DNA from: Streptomyces endophytica
Lineage (GTDB): Bacteria > Actinomycetota > Actinomycetes > Streptomycetales > Streptomycetaceae
Assembly: GCF_026153355.1 (NCBI RefSeq)
Contig: NZ_CP110636.1
Span: 2,480,001-2,544,000, forward strand
Direction of reading: 5' to 3'
Length of the DNA stretch: 64,000 nt
Positions 40,199 through 49,638 of this stretch are shown here, piece by piece (position 1 is the stretch's first letter; every line of letters begins with the position of its first letter). The notes under the pieces are model-generated. The model saw only the letters and a program-made list of their open reading frames with translations, made no database searches and had not been told where the DNA came from. Both the position numbers and the translations under genes were made by a program.

Positions 40199-41623
40199 AT
40201 GAGGACTGCCTACAGCGTGTCGACCGTGCGGGCCGCCGAACGGGACCTGATGGCCCGTCTGCCGGAAGGGGCCCTGATGCAGCGGGCGGCGGCAGGACTG
40301 GCCGCCGCCTGCCGGGAGTTGCTGGGCCGGGTCTACGGCAGCCGGGTCGTGCTGCTGGTGGGCAGCGGGGACAACGGCGGGGACGCGCTGTACGCCGGGG
40401 CCCGGCTGGCCCGGCGCGGGGCCGGCGTGGTGGCCGTCCTGCTCTCGCCGGAGCGGGCCCACCAGGGCGGCCTCGGCGCGCTGCGGGCGGCCGGCGGCCG
40501 GGTGTCGGACGACGCGCTGCGGGACCTCGCCCGGTGCGATCTGGTCGTGGACGGGATCGTGGGCATCGGCGGCCGCGGCGGACTGCGGCCGGAGGCCGCC
40601 GAACTCGCCCGCGCGGCCTGGGAGTCGGCGCCCGTCGTGGCGGTCGACCTGCCCAGCGGGGTGGACGCGGACAGCGGCGAGGTAAGCGGCGAGGCGGTCC
40701 GGGCCGATGTGACGGTGACGTTCGGGGCGTACAAGCCGGGCCTGCTGATCGACCCGGCCCGGGAGCGGGCGGGCGCGCTGCGCCTGGTGGACATCGGCCT
40801 GACGCTGCCCGGAGAGGCCGAGTGCGAGGCGCTGCAGCACGTGGACGTGGCGGAACTGCTGCCGTGCCCGGCGGCGGAGAGCGACAAGTACCGGCGGGGC
40901 GTGGTCGGCGTGGTCGCCGGTTCGGCGCGCTATCCGGGGGCGGCGGTGCTGGCGGTGGCCGGTGCGCTGCGCGGCGGCGCGGGGGCGGTCCGGTACGTCG
41001 GGCCGGCCGCGGACGCGGTGCTGGCCGCCTTCCCCGAGACGCTGGTGCACGCCGGGCCGCCGCACAAGGCCGGCCGGGTGCAGTCCTGGGTGATCGGTCC
41101 CGGCCTCGGCGACGAATCGGGCGCCCTGGAGGACGTGCTGGCCTCCGACGTACCGGTCCTGGTGGACGCCGACGGGCTGCGCTTCCTGACGCCGGAACGG
41201 GTCCGGGCGCGCACCGCCGAGACCCTGCTGACGCCGCACGCCGGGGAGGCGGCGGCGCTGCTGGGCCGGGCCCGCGACGAGGTCGAGGCGGAACGGCTCG
41301 CGTCCGTACGGGAGCTGGCGGCGCGCTATGCCGCGACGGTGCTGCTGAAGGGCTCGACGACGCTGGTCGCGCAGGAGCGCGGCCCGGTGCGGGTGAACCC
41401 CACGGGCACCGGCTGGCTGGCCACGGCCGGCAGCGGTGACGTCCTGTCGGGCGTCACCGGCTCGCTGCTCGCCGCCGGCCTGCCCGCCCGCGACGCGGCA
41501 TCCGTCGGCGCGTACCTCCACGGCCTGGCGGCCCGCCGGGCCGCCGGCCCCGAGGGCGCGCCCATCCTCGCCACGGAGGTGGCGGACCATCTGGGAGCGG
41601 CTTGGCGGGATGTGACGGGGTAA
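40199..41623 (+). CDS. nnrD: Bifunctional NAD(P)H-hydrate epimerase / dehydratase
   Basis: Repairs hydrated NAD(P)H: the N-terminal YjeF_N-type domain epimerises, the C-terminal ribokinase-like domain dehydrates with ADP. 474 residues. LLVGSGDNGGDALYAG is the N-terminal signature; GPGLGD, VLVDADGLRFL, LTPHAGEAA and ATAGSGDVLSG belong to the C-terminal enzyme. Ten bases after acpS. Confidence 0.95.
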   Translation: MRTAYSVSTVRAAERDLMARLPEGALMQRAAAGLAAACRELLGRVYGSRVVLLVGSGDNGGDALYAGARLARRGAGVVAVLLSPERAHQGGLGALRAAGGRVSDDALRDLARCDLVVDGIVGIGGRGGLRPEAAELARAAWESAPVVAVDLPSGVDADSGEVSGEAVRADVTVTFGAYKPGLLIDPARERAGALRLVDIGLTLPGEAECEALQHVDVAELLPCPAAESDKYRRGVVGVVAGSARYPGAAVLAVAGALRGGAGAVRYVGPAADAVLAAFPETLVHAGPPHKAGRVQSWVIGPGLGDESGALEDVLASDVPVLVDADGLRFLTPERVRARTAETLLTPHAGEAAALLGRARDEVEAERLASVRELAARYAATVLLKGSTTLVAQERGPVRVNPTGTGWLATAGSGDVLSGVTGSLLAAGLPARDAASVGAYLHGLAARRAAGPEGAPILATEVADHLGAAWRDVTG

Positions 41624-41741
41624 CAGCTTCTGGTGCGGCCGGGGCCGTGGTTACGCCCCGCGGGGGAATGCCGCGGGCAGCAGGGCGAACCTCGTGCTCG
41701 GTCGGGCGGCAGGGCGGTCCGGCCACGGCATGCGTGAGGGC

Positions 41742-42572
41742 ATGAAACGCACGCTTGTGGCGCTGCTGGCCGGCGCCTCGCTGTTCCCGCTCGCCGGACC
41801 GCCCGCGGTGGCCGTCGCCCCGTCAGCCGCCCGGCCCGCGGCCTCCGCCGGGTACGCGCCCGCCGCCCGCAACGCGGCCCTCGACCTCGTCCCCGGAATC
41901 CCGCGCAGCGCCCGGCGCCCGGCGCCCGGTGGCCGGCAGCTGCACATCGAGTACGTCCCCCGGTCCGAGGCGGGCTCCCGGGCCGGGCGCTGCATCCGCT
42001 CCGCCGGGCCGTTCCAGCGGCAGGCCGAGCGCTATCTGCGGCGGAGGGCGGACGGGCGGCAGAGCGCGGGGGACTGCCGGGCGATCCGGCGGTTCCAGCA
42101 GAGGCACCGGATCGCCCCGGCGACCGGTTACGCGGGGCCGGTCACCGGCGCCGTGGTGCGGCTGCTGCGGGCCAGGAAGGACCCCAACCGGGCCGGTCAC
42201 TGCCCGGTCCGCCAGGAGCGGACCGCGTGCGTCGACCTGGACCGACAGGTGATGTGGGTGCAGCAGGCCGGACGGGTGATCTTCGATCCGGTGCCGATCC
42301 GTTCCGGCCAGCCGACGATGGAGACCCGGACCGGGACGTACCGGATCTATCTGCGGCGCAGGTACCACATTTCGAACCTGTACCACACGCCGATGCCGTT
42401 CGCGCAGTTCTTCGACCGCGGGGAGGCGTTCCACGGCGTCGACGACGACATCTACGAGGGCCTCGGCTCGCACGGGTGCATCAATCTGACCTGGTCGGAC
42501 GCGCGCAACCTCTGGTACCTGCTCAAGAAGCACGACCTCGTGTACGTCTGGGGGCGGAAACCCAGCGGGTGA
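41742..42572 (+). CDS. Secreted L,D-transpeptidase (YkuD) with peptidoglycan-binding region
   Basis: Wall cross-linking enzyme acting outside the membrane. 276 residues from ATG 41742 (MKRTLVALLAGASLFPLAGP, a signal peptide); an ATG at 41730 would add four residues. Residues ~75-145 look like a peptidoglycan-binding fold (QAERYLRRRADGRQSAGDC). The YkuD catalytic motif HGVDD...GSHGCINLTWSDA is complete, with the nucleophilic Cys. It lies between nnrD and alr. Confidence 0.92.
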   Translation: MKRTLVALLAGASLFPLAGPPAVAVAPSAARPAASAGYAPAARNAALDLVPGIPRSARRPAPGGRQLHIEYVPRSEAGSRAGRCIRSAGPFQRQAERYLRRRADGRQSAGDCRAIRRFQQRHRIAPATGYAGPVTGAVVRLLRARKDPNRAGHCPVRQERTACVDLDRQVMWVQQAGRVIFDPVPIRSGQPTMETRTGTYRIYLRRRYHISNLYHTPMPFAQFFDRGEAFHGVDDDIYEGLGSHGCINLTWSDARNLWYLLKKHDLVYVWGRKPSG

Positions 42573-42631
42573 GCACGGTTTTCGTGCCGGTCCCCCGGGG
42601 CGCCGCGGGATCGCCTGCGACACTGAGGGGG

Positions 42632-44017
42632 ATGAACGAGACAGCGAAGCGCGCCCGTGCCGTGGTCGACCTCGCCGCCGTGCGGGCGAACGTCCGTGTC
42701 CTGCGGGACCGCGCCCCCGGGGCAGAGCTGATGGCCGTGGTCAAGTCCGACGGCTACGGACACGGCGCGGTGCCGTGTGCCCGGGCGGCCCGGGCGGCCG
42801 GCGCGAGCTGGCTGGGCACCGCGCTCCCCGAGGAGGCGTTGGCCCTGCGCGCGGCCGGCGACACCGGGCGGCTGATGTGCTGGCTGTGGACGCCGGGCGG
42901 GCCCTGGCGGCGAGCGGTGGAGCAGGACATCGATGTCTCGGTGAGCGGCCTCTGGGCGCTGCGCGAGGTGACGGCGGCGGCGCAGGCCGCCGGCCGTACC
43001 GCCCGCGTCCAGCTCAAGGTCGACACCGGGCTCGGCCGCAACGGCTGCCAGCCCGCCGACTGGCCGGAGCTGACCGCCGCGGCCCGTGCCGCCGAGGCCG
43101 CGGGCGCGCTGCGGGTCACCGGCGTCTGGTCGCACTTCGCCTGTGCCGACGAGCCCGGCCACCCCTCCATCGCCGCCCAGCTCGACGTCTTCCACCAGGC
43201 GCTGCGGACGGCGGAGTCGGCCGGGCTGCGCCCCGAGGTGCGGCACATCGCCAACACCGCGGCGGCGCTCACCCTCCCCGAATCCCATTTCGACCTGGTC
43301 CGTGCGGGTATCGGCATCTACGGCGTCTCGCCCAGCGCCGAACTCGGCACCCCCCAGGACTTCGGGCTGCGGGCCGCGATGACCCTGGAGGCCGCGCTCG
43401 CCTCGGTGAAGCGGGTGCCGGGCGGCCACGGCGTGTCGTACGGGCACCGGTACACCACCCCCGGTGAGACGACGCTCGCGCTGGTCCCGCTCGGTTACGC
43501 CGACGGCATCCCGCGGCACGCCTCCGGCACCGGCCCGGTGCTGATCGCCGGGAAGTGGCGGACGGTCGCCGGGCGGATCGCGATGGACCAGTTCGTCGTC
43601 GACCTGGGCGGCGACAGCGCCGAGGAGGGCGATCTCGCGGTGCTGTTCGGCCCCGGCGACCGCGGCGAGCCGATCGCGGAGGACTGGGCCCGGGCGGCCG
43701 GAACCATCGGGTACGAAATCGTCACCCGGATCGGAACCCGCGTTCCGCGCGTCTATGTGGACAGCGGCATGGACAGCGGGGTAGCCGGGGCAGACGGGAC
43801 AGAAGAGGAACACGAGGCACACGAAGCGACCGGAACGGAAGCCGGAACGGACATCGCAGCGAACAGCGCACCGGACACCGCAGCGAACAGCGCAACCAGC
43901 ACCGCCACGATCAACGCAACGACCACCGCAACGACCAGCGCGACGCCCCACGCAACCGGCACCGCGACAGCCGGAACGGCCGAGGGAGACACCGCGCTCA
44001 CGGGGGGTACGGCATGA
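42632..44017 (+). CDS. alr: Alanine racemase with Thr/Ala-rich C-terminal tail
   Basis: PLP enzyme that makes D-alanine for peptidoglycan. 461 residues; ATG 42632 with GAGGGGG upstream. The PLP lysine is in AVVKSDGYGHG (~37), the second catalytic base is the Tyr of GVSYGHRY, and DQFVVDLG / GTIGYEIVTRIGTRVPRVY close the C-terminal domain. About 75 residues follow that are not needed for the fold: acidic first, then low-complexity Ala/Thr/Asn. The stop overlaps the next gene (ATGA). Confidence 0.96.
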   Translation: MNETAKRARAVVDLAAVRANVRVLRDRAPGAELMAVVKSDGYGHGAVPCARAARAAGASWLGTALPEEALALRAAGDTGRLMCWLWTPGGPWRRAVEQDIDVSVSGLWALREVTAAAQAAGRTARVQLKVDTGLGRNGCQPADWPELTAAARAAEAAGALRVTGVWSHFACADEPGHPSIAAQLDVFHQALRTAESAGLRPEVRHIANTAAALTLPESHFDLVRAGIGIYGVSPSAELGTPQDFGLRAAMTLEAALASVKRVPGGHGVSYGHRYTTPGETTLALVPLGYADGIPRHASGTGPVLIAGKWRTVAGRIAMDQFVVDLGGDSAEEGDLAVLFGPGDRGEPIAEDWARAAGTIGYEIVTRIGTRVPRVYVDSGMDSGVAGADGTEEEHEAHEATGTEAGTDIAANSAPDTAANSATSTATINATTTATTSATPHATGTATAGTAEGDTALTGGTA

Positions 44018-45351
44018 CCGACGGCACTGAAGCCGCCGCGCAGGCGGTCGAGACGGCCGCCGAGGTGGCGGCCGAGGCCGCGAACAACTGGGCCAAGGCG
44101 GGCCGCCACGCCGGCATCGCCGGTGCCGCGATCGGCGTGGTCGCGGCCGGGGCGGCGGCCGGCGTGGCCATAGAGCGGCTGACGGTCGGCCGCGGGATGC
44201 GCCGCCGGGCCCGGCTCGCCCTGGACGCGGCCGGCCCGTACGGCACGCTGCGCGGCACGCCCGGCGCGGCGATCTCCGAGGACGGCACGGAGCTGTACTT
44301 CGAGATCGACGAGGTGGGCGCGGAGCCCGCCCGCCTGGAGAAGGGCGACCGCCGCGGCGGCAAACACGGCCGCAACGACCCGTCGGCGAGGCCGGTCCGC
44401 GGCAAGCAGGCCCGTGCCGCCCAGGAGGCGCAGGGCGGGCTGCGCAAGCGGCTGACGGCGGCGCTGGGCCGCCGCCCGGCGGCCGCCCCGACGGTCGTCT
44501 TCAGCCACGGTTACTGCCTGCACCAGGACTCCTGGCACTTCCAGCGGGCCGCGCTGCGCGGCACCGTGCGCACCGTCCACTGGGACCAGCGCAGCCACGG
44601 CCGCTCGGCCCGCGGCCACGGCCAGATCGACGGCACCGAGAACGTCACCATCGACCTGCTCGGCCGGGACCTGAAGGCGGTGCTGGACGCCGCGGTGCCC
44701 GAGGGGCCGATCGTGCTGGTCGGCCACTCCATGGGCGGGATGACGGTGATGGCGCTGGCCGACCAGTTCCCCGAGTACGTCGCGGAGCGGGTGATCGGCG
44801 TCGCCCTGATCGGCACGTCCGCGGGCCGGCTCAGCGAGGTCACCTACGGGCTGCCGTCGATGGGCATGAAGGCGTTCCACTGGCTCGCGCCGAACGTGCT
44901 CAAGGCGCTGGGCTGGCAGCCCGATCTGGTCGAACGCGGCCGGCGGGCGACCGCGGATCTGTTCGCCGGCCTGGTCAAGCGGTACTCGTTCGGCACGCCG
45001 GAGGACGTGGATCCGGGCATCGCGCGGTTCGGCGAGCGGCTGATCGAGGGCACCCCGATCGATGTGGTCGCCGAGTTCTTCCCGGCGTTCGCGGTGCACG
45101 ACAAGACCGAGGCGCTGGTGGCGTACGACGCGGTGCCCGCGCTGGTGCTCGCCGGTGAGAACGATCTGATCACCCCCGCCGACCACAGCCGGACGATCGC
45201 GGAGGTGCTGCCGGACGCGGAGCTGGTGTGCGTGCCCGGCGCCGGCCATCTGGTGATGCTGGAGCGGCCCGAGCTGGTCAATGAGCATCTGGTGGCCCTG
45301 GTGGAACGCGCGGCCGCGGCGGCCCGCAGCTCGGGGCACGCACGGGCGTGA
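44014..45351 (+). CDS. Alpha/beta hydrolase with N-terminal membrane-associated segment
   Basis: 445 residues, overlapping alr by four bases. An Ala-rich segment with a hydrophobic stretch (HAGIAGAAIGVVAAGAAAGVAI cut at residues ~32-52) may anchor it. A basic low-complexity stretch follows and then a classical hydrolase fold: VVFSHGYCLHQDSW, nucleophile elbow GHSMGG, Asp in LAGENDLITP and His in GAGHLVMLE. Substrate unknown. Its place between alr and tsaE is conserved in Streptomyces. Confidence 0.92.
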   Translation: MTDGTEAAAQAVETAAEVAAEAANNWAKAGRHAGIAGAAIGVVAAGAAAGVAIERLTVGRGMRRRARLALDAAGPYGTLRGTPGAAISEDGTELYFEIDEVGAEPARLEKGDRRGGKHGRNDPSARPVRGKQARAAQEAQGGLRKRLTAALGRRPAAAPTVVFSHGYCLHQDSWHFQRAALRGTVRTVHWDQRSHGRSARGHGQIDGTENVTIDLLGRDLKAVLDAAVPEGPIVLVGHSMGGMTVMALADQFPEYVAERVIGVALIGTSAGRLSEVTYGLPSMGMKAFHWLAPNVLKALGWQPDLVERGRRATADLFAGLVKRYSFGTPEDVDPGIARFGERLIEGTPIDVVAEFFPAFAVHDKTEALVAYDAVPALVLAGENDLITPADHSRTIAEVLPDAELVCVPGAGHLVMLERPELVNEHLVALVERAAAAARSSGHARA

Positions 45352-45405
45352 GGGCATCGCTCGGGGGTGGTGGTCGGATGAGGGGCAGGCCGTACCATTT
45401 GCGGC

Positions 45406-45939
45406 ATGAGCACCACCGCCCCTGTTGCGCATGTCACTGTCAAGTCCCCCGACCAGATGCAGGAGTTGGGCCGCAGACTGGCTCCGCTGCTGCGCCCCGG
45501 CGACCTGGTGCTGCTCACCGGTGAGCTGGGCGCCGGCAAGACCACGCTGACCCGCGGGCTGGGCGAGGGCCTGGGCGTGCGCGGTGCCGTGACCTCGCCC
45601 ACGTTCGTCATCGCCCGGGTGCACCCGTCCCTGACCGGCGGCCCCGCGCTGGTGCACGTCGACGCCTACCGGCTCGGCGGCGGGCTGGACGAGATGGAGG
45701 ACCTCGACCTCGACGTCTCGCTGCCCGAGTCGGTGGTGGTCGTCGAGTGGGGCGAGGGCAAGGTCGAGGAGCTCTCCGAGGACCGGCTGCACGTCGTCAT
45801 CGGGCGGGCCGTGGGTGCCGACGCTCCGGGGGGCCTGGACGGGCACCCGGAGGACGACGTGGACGACGTCCGTGAGGTGACGGTCAGCGGGTTCGGCGCG
45901 CGCTGGGCGGACGCCGGCCTGGCCGACCTGGGGATCTGA
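45406..45939 (+). CDS. tsaE: tRNA t6A biosynthesis ATPase TsaE
   Basis: ATPase that drives the TsaB-TsaD complex in making N6-threonylcarbamoyladenosine of ANN-decoding tRNAs. 177 residues; P-loop TGELGAGKTTLTRGLG (38-53), then VTSPTFVI and HVDAYRL, the family signatures. tsaB and tsaD follow 1.2-2.4 kb downstream. Confidence 0.96.
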   Translation: MSTTAPVAHVTVKSPDQMQELGRRLAPLLRPGDLVLLTGELGAGKTTLTRGLGEGLGVRGAVTSPTFVIARVHPSLTGGPALVHVDAYRLGGGLDEMEDLDLDVSLPESVVVVEWGEGKVEELSEDRLHVVIGRAVGADAPGGLDGHPEDDVDDVREVTVSGFGARWADAGLADLGI

Positions 45940-46075
45940 CCGGGACACGACTCGGCCGACGAACCGGCCGACCCGGTCGGGCCGGTGTGCCCCGTAGGCG
46001 GGCGGATATCCGGCCGCGGGTCCCGTAGTTTCCGACAAGCCGTCGGCAAGATGTTGCGTACCCGGTGCCGCGCGT

Positions 46076-46112
46076 GGTCACATGGGATGTGACCCCAGTT
46101 AGGTCAGCCTAA
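46076..46112 (+). promoter_or_regulatory. Two operator-like dyads before a small gene
   Basis: GGTCACAT-GGG-ATGTGACC (46076-46094) is a perfect 8-bp inverted repeat. Four bases later TTAGG-TCAG-CCTAA (46099-46112) forms another, reminiscent of half of a DmdR/IdeR iron box (TTAGGTTAGGCTNACCTAA). They lie 70-107 bp before ATG 46183. Regulators are inferred only. Confidence 0.5.
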
Positions 46113-46182
46113 GTAACGAGCTCGCCGAGCTCGGAGGCGGCCTAGCTTCTGTCGCTTGCCCCAGGAGCCCCGGGAGGCGTCC

Positions 46183-46404
46183 ATGCCGGCCCACCAGCAC
46201 GACGCGCGCGAGACGCCGACGATGAACGAACTGCTGGCGGCGTGCGCCGCGGCCAGCGCCGTTTCCACGCCCCCCGACGCCCCCGAGGAATCCCGCAAGG
46301 ACCGCCCGGAACCCCGCAAGGACCGGCCAGCGGCCGCCGCGGAGGAGTCGCCGGCGGACGGCGGGGACACACCGGCGTCCACTCCGGGCCGCACCGCGGC
46401 GTAG
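46183..46404 (+). CDS. Small protein of unknown function (MNELLAAC type)
   Basis: 73 residues from ATG 46183 (MPAHQHDARETPTMNELLAA); an ATG at 46222 is a shorter alternative. The first part has a conserved-looking CAAASAVSTPPDAPEE segment. The rest is charged, Pro/Asp-rich and probably unfolded. It has its own upstream dyads and stands between tsaE and a convergent gene. I recognise no function. Confidence 0.6.
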   Translation: MPAHQHDARETPTMNELLAACAAASAVSTPPDAPEESRKDRPEPRKDRPAAAAEESPADGGDTPASTPGRTAA

Positions 46405-46449
46405 TCCGTACGGGCTAAGAACTCTCCGTGCCGGGCCAGGGCGCGCCCC

Positions 46450-47016
46450 CTAGGACACCACCACGACCTTGGTGCCCTGGAGTGCGAAATCCCACATCGC
46501 CTTGCCGTCGGCGCGGGACTCCCGGATGCCGCCGGTCTTCTTCTTGGCGGCGGGGTCGGGCCGCGAGCCGTCGACGGCCGCGCTGAAGCCGATCGGGACG
46601 CCACCGACGCCGCCGAACAGCACCACGTGCTCGATCGCGACCCCGTCCGAGCCGGTGATGCTCACCGACCGCGAGGTCACCGCGTACGCGCCGGGCGGCG
46701 GGCTCACCGTGCTGGGCGTGACCTGGAACGTCCGCAGCGCCTTGCCGTTCGCGCCGACCAGCCAGACCCGCTTGGCGGCGAGCGAGTACACCACCCGCTT
46801 GCCGCTGCCGGACGCCGCCGGGACCGGCGCCGGAGCGGGCGCGCGGTGCTTCTTGCCGGAGCCGTCCTCATGGCCCTTGGCGGTGCCGTGATGACCCTTG
46901 CGGGCCGGGGCGAGGGAGTCCGGGGCGGAGGCCGCGGCCTGGTAGCCGAGCACCCCGACCACGACCACGGCGGCCGTGGTCAGCGCGGTGACGATCGTGC
47001 TGCTCTTAGCGGGCAC
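46450..47016 (-). CDS. Secreted L,D-transpeptidase-like protein lacking the catalytic Cys
   Basis: 188 residues from GTG 47016 (AAAGGTGG upstream). Signal-anchor TIVTALTTAAVVVVGVLGYQ, a His/Lys/Pro-rich linker, then a domain that resembles YkuD folds (KRVWLVGANGKALRTFQVTPS, PPGAYAVTSRS). Where active enzymes have S-HGC, this has KTGGIRESRADGKAMWDFA, so the nucleophile is absent. It may bind wall material without cutting or linking it. Family assignment by pattern only. Confidence 0.75.
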   Translation of the reverse strand: MPAKSSTIVTALTTAAVVVVGVLGYQAAASAPDSLAPARKGHHGTAKGHEDGSGKKHRAPAPAPVPAASGSGKRVVYSLAAKRVWLVGANGKALRTFQVTPSTVSPPPGAYAVTSRSVSITGSDGVAIEHVVLFGGVGGVPIGFSAAVDGSRPDPAAKKKTGGIRESRADGKAMWDFALQGTKVVVVS

Positions 47017-47104
47017 CGCTGTGCCACCTTTCCGTACGGGCCTTGACCACGGGCCGACGGTAGCACCGCGACGGGCACCACCGGCCGCGCCGTAGTCTTG
47101 AGAC

Positions 47105-47764
47105 GTGCTGCTGCTAGCTCTTGACACCGCCACCCCCGCCGTCACCGTCGCGCTCCACGACGGCGAGCGGGTCCTCGCCGAGTCCCGCCAGGTGGACGCG
47201 CGCCGGCACGGCGAGCTGCTGCTGCCCGCCGTCGACCGGGTGCTGGCCGAGGCCGGACGCAAGCTCGACGAGGTCAGCGCCATCGTGGCCGGCGTGGGCC
47301 CGGGCCCGTACACCGGACTGCGGGTCGGTCTGGTGACCGCCGCCACGTTCGGCGCGGCGCTCGACGTCCCCGTCCACGGCCTGTGCACGCTCGACGGTCT
47401 GGCCCACGCCTCCGGCCTGACCGAGCCGTTCGTGGTCGCCACCGACGCCCGCCGCAAAGAGGTCTACTGGGCCCGCTTCGCGGACTCCCGTACGCGGCTG
47501 ACCGAGCCCGCCGTGGACCGTCCCGCCGACATCGCCGAGCAGGTGGCCGGCGTCCCGGCCGTGGGCGCGGGCGCGCTGCTCTACGACTCCGTCTTCACCG
47601 GCGTGCGGCGGGACGCCCCGGAGCACCAGTCCGCCGGCGCGCTCGCCGAACTGGCCGCCGCCAAGCTGGCCGCGGGCGAGGAGCTGCTGCCGCCGCAGCC
47701 GTTGTACCTGCGCCGCCCGGACGCCCAGGTGCCCGCCAACTACAAGGTGGTCACCCCCAAGTGA
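47105..47764 (+). CDS. tsaB: tRNA t6A biosynthesis protein TsaB
   Basis: Non-catalytic partner that stabilises TsaD. 219 residues, GTG start. [20 protein letters not shown] and [16 protein letters not shown] mark the ASKHA fold without the TsaD metal site. The stop overlaps the rimI start (GTGA). Confidence 0.96.
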   Translation: MLLLALDTATPAVTVALHDGERVLAESRQVDARRHGELLLPAVDRVLAEAGRKLDEVSAIVAGVGPGPYTGLRVGLVTAATFGAALDVPVHGLCTLDGLAHASGLTEPFVVATDARRKEVYWARFADSRTRLTEPAVDRPADIAEQVAGVPAVGAGALLYDSVFTGVRRDAPEHQSAGALAELAAAKLAAGEELLPPQPLYLRRPDAQVPANYKVVTPK

Positions 47765-48318
47765 CGTCCCGCCCGTCGCCCGACCACCGCCCCTCGACGG
47801 CACCGCTGCGCGGCGGCACCCCCCATTCCGCCGAGCTGCGCGAGATGCGCTGGTGGGACATAGCCCCGGTGCTGGAGCTGGAGCACCGGCTGTTCCCCGA
47901 GGACGCCTGGTCGCACGGCATGTTCTGGTCCGAGCTGGCGCACGCCCGCGGCCCGCGCGCCACCCGCCGCTACCTGGTCGCCGAACTCGCCGGCCGGCTG
48001 GTCGGCTACGCCGGACTGGCCGCCGTCGACGGCACCGGCGACGTCCAGACCATCGCCGCCGCCCGCGACCAGTGGGGCACCGGACTCGGCGCCCGACTGC
48101 TGACCGAACTCCTCGGCGCCGCAACGGACTTCGAATGCCACGAGGTGCTGCTGGAGGTGCGGGTCGACAACCTCCGCGCGCAGCGCCTCTACGAACGCTT
48201 CGGCTTCGAGCCGATCGGCTTCCGGCGCGGCTACTACCAGCCCGGCAACGTCGACGCCCTGGTGATGCGCCGCACCACCCAGACCTCCTCCGAAGCACCC
48301 TCCGTACAAGGAACCTGA
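47761..48318 (+). CDS. rimI: Ribosomal protein N-acetyltransferase RimI-type
   Basis: GNAT enzyme, 185 residues. After ~25 extra residues the fold begins [20 protein letters not shown]; acetyl-CoA loop [11 protein letters not shown] and [23 protein letters not shown] are typical. In E. coli RimI acetylates S18; the target here is not known. The gene sits between tsaB and tsaD as in many actinobacteria, six bases before tsaD. Confidence 0.93.
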   Translation: MTSRPSPDHRPSTAPLRGGTPHSAELREMRWWDIAPVLELEHRLFPEDAWSHGMFWSELAHARGPRATRRYLVAELAGRLVGYAGLAAVDGTGDVQTIAAARDQWGTGLGARLLTELLGAATDFECHEVLLEVRVDNLRAQRLYERFGFEPIGFRRGYYQPGNVDALVMRRTTQTSSEAPSVQGT

Positions 48319-48323
48319 CAACC

Positions 48324-49460
48324 ATGGCTGACTCACGCGGCGGACCGCTCGTCCTCGGTATCGAGACCTCCTGCGACGAGACCGGTGTCGGCATCGTCCG
48401 CGGCCACACCCTCCTCGCCGACGCGGTCGCCTCCAGCGTCGACGAACACGCCCGTTTCGGCGGCGTGGTGCCGGAGGTGGCCTCCCGCGCCCATCTGGAG
48501 GCGATGGTCCCCACCATCCAGCGCGCCCTGAAGGACGCCGGCGTCGCGGCGAGCGACCTGGACGGCATCGCGGTCACCGCGGGCCCGGGCCTGGCCGGCG
48601 CCCTCCTGGTCGGCGTCTCGGCCGCCAAGGCGTACGCCTACGCGCTCGGCAAGCCGCTCTACGGCGTCAACCACCTCGCCTCGCACATCTGCGTCGACCA
48701 GCTCGAACACGGCCCGCTGCCGGAGCCGACGATGGCCCTGCTGGTCTCCGGCGGCCACTCCTCGCTGCTGCTGGCCCCGGACATCACCTCCGACGTGCGC
48801 CCGCTGGGCTCGACCATCGACGACGCGGCCGGCGAGGCCTTCGACAAGATCGCCCGGGTGCTGAACCTCGGCTTCCCCGGCGGCCCGGTCATCGACCGCT
48901 ACGCGCGCGAGGGCGACCCGGACGCGATCCGCTTCCCGCGCGGCCTGACCGGTCCCCGCGACCCCGCCTACGACTTCTCCTTCTCCGGTCTGAAGACGGC
49001 GGTGGCCCGCTGGATCGAGGCCAAGCGGGCGGCCGGCGAGGAGGTGCCGGTGGCGGACGTCTCGGCGTCCTTCCAGGAGGCCGTGGTGGACGTGCTGACC
49101 CGCAAGGCCGTACGCGCCTGCAAGGACAACGGCGTCGACCACCTGATGATCGGCGGCGGCGTCGCGGCCAACTCCCGGCTGCGGGCGATGGCCCAGCGCC
49201 GCTGCGAGGACGCCGGGATCACGCTGCGGGTGCCGCGGCCCAAGCTGTGCACCGACAACGGCGCGATGGTCGCGGCCCTCGGCGCCGAGATGGTGGCGCG
49301 CGGCCGCGCGGCCTCCGCCTGGGACCTGTCCGCGGACTCCTCGCTCCCGGTCACCGAACCGCACGTCCCGGCGGAACTGGCCGAGGACGACGGCCACCAC
49401 GGTCACGGTCACAGTCACGACCACGTCCACGAGCTGAGCAAGCAGAACCTCTACCAGTGA
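48324..49460 (+). CDS. tsaD: tRNA threonylcarbamoyltransferase TsaD with His-rich tail
   Basis: Transfers threonylcarbamoyl to A37 of tRNA. 378 residues. GIETSCDET (12-20), metal ligands in NHLASHI, GGHSS and the C-terminal TDNGAMVA are intact. Residues ~350-370 add a His/Asp/Gly tail ([16 protein letters not shown]) that is not part of the enzyme fold; it could bind metal. Last gene of the set, followed by a strong terminator. Confidence 0.96.
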   Translation: MADSRGGPLVLGIETSCDETGVGIVRGHTLLADAVASSVDEHARFGGVVPEVASRAHLEAMVPTIQRALKDAGVAASDLDGIAVTAGPGLAGALLVGVSAAKAYAYALGKPLYGVNHLASHICVDQLEHGPLPEPTMALLVSGGHSSLLLAPDITSDVRPLGSTIDDAAGEAFDKIARVLNLGFPGGPVIDRYAREGDPDAIRFPRGLTGPRDPAYDFSFSGLKTAVARWIEAKRAAGEEVPVADVSASFQEAVVDVLTRKAVRACKDNGVDHLMIGGGVAANSRLRAMAQRRCEDAGITLRVPRPKLCTDNGAMVAALGAEMVARGRAASAWDLSADSSLPVTEPHVPAELAEDDGHHGHGHSHDHVHELSKQNLYQ

Positions 49461-49505
49461 TCCCCGCCCGCCACCCCTCCTCGTAAGGGGCCTCCCCGTA
49501 AGGGG

Positions 49506-49538
49506 CGCCGGTCCGGAATGTCGGCCTCCGGACCGGCG
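49506..49538 (+). terminator. Terminator after tsaD
   Basis: Perfect 12-bp stem CGCCGGTCCGGA / TCCGGACCGGCG, 9-nt loop, 45 bp after the stop. Confidence 0.8.
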
Positions 49539-49638
49539 ACATCTGAGGATCGGTGACAACCGCCGCCTCCCCGGACTCCGCGGCTGCCGCGAGGTCTTAC
49601 CCTGGTGCAGCACCGGGCGTGTGGGGAGGCGGCAGGCT

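Noticed and set aside
43753..46038. A 761-codon minus-strand frame opposite the hydrolase and tsaE
   Set aside because: Antisense shadow with a biased Arg/Asp/Gly composition; both sense genes have clear motifs.
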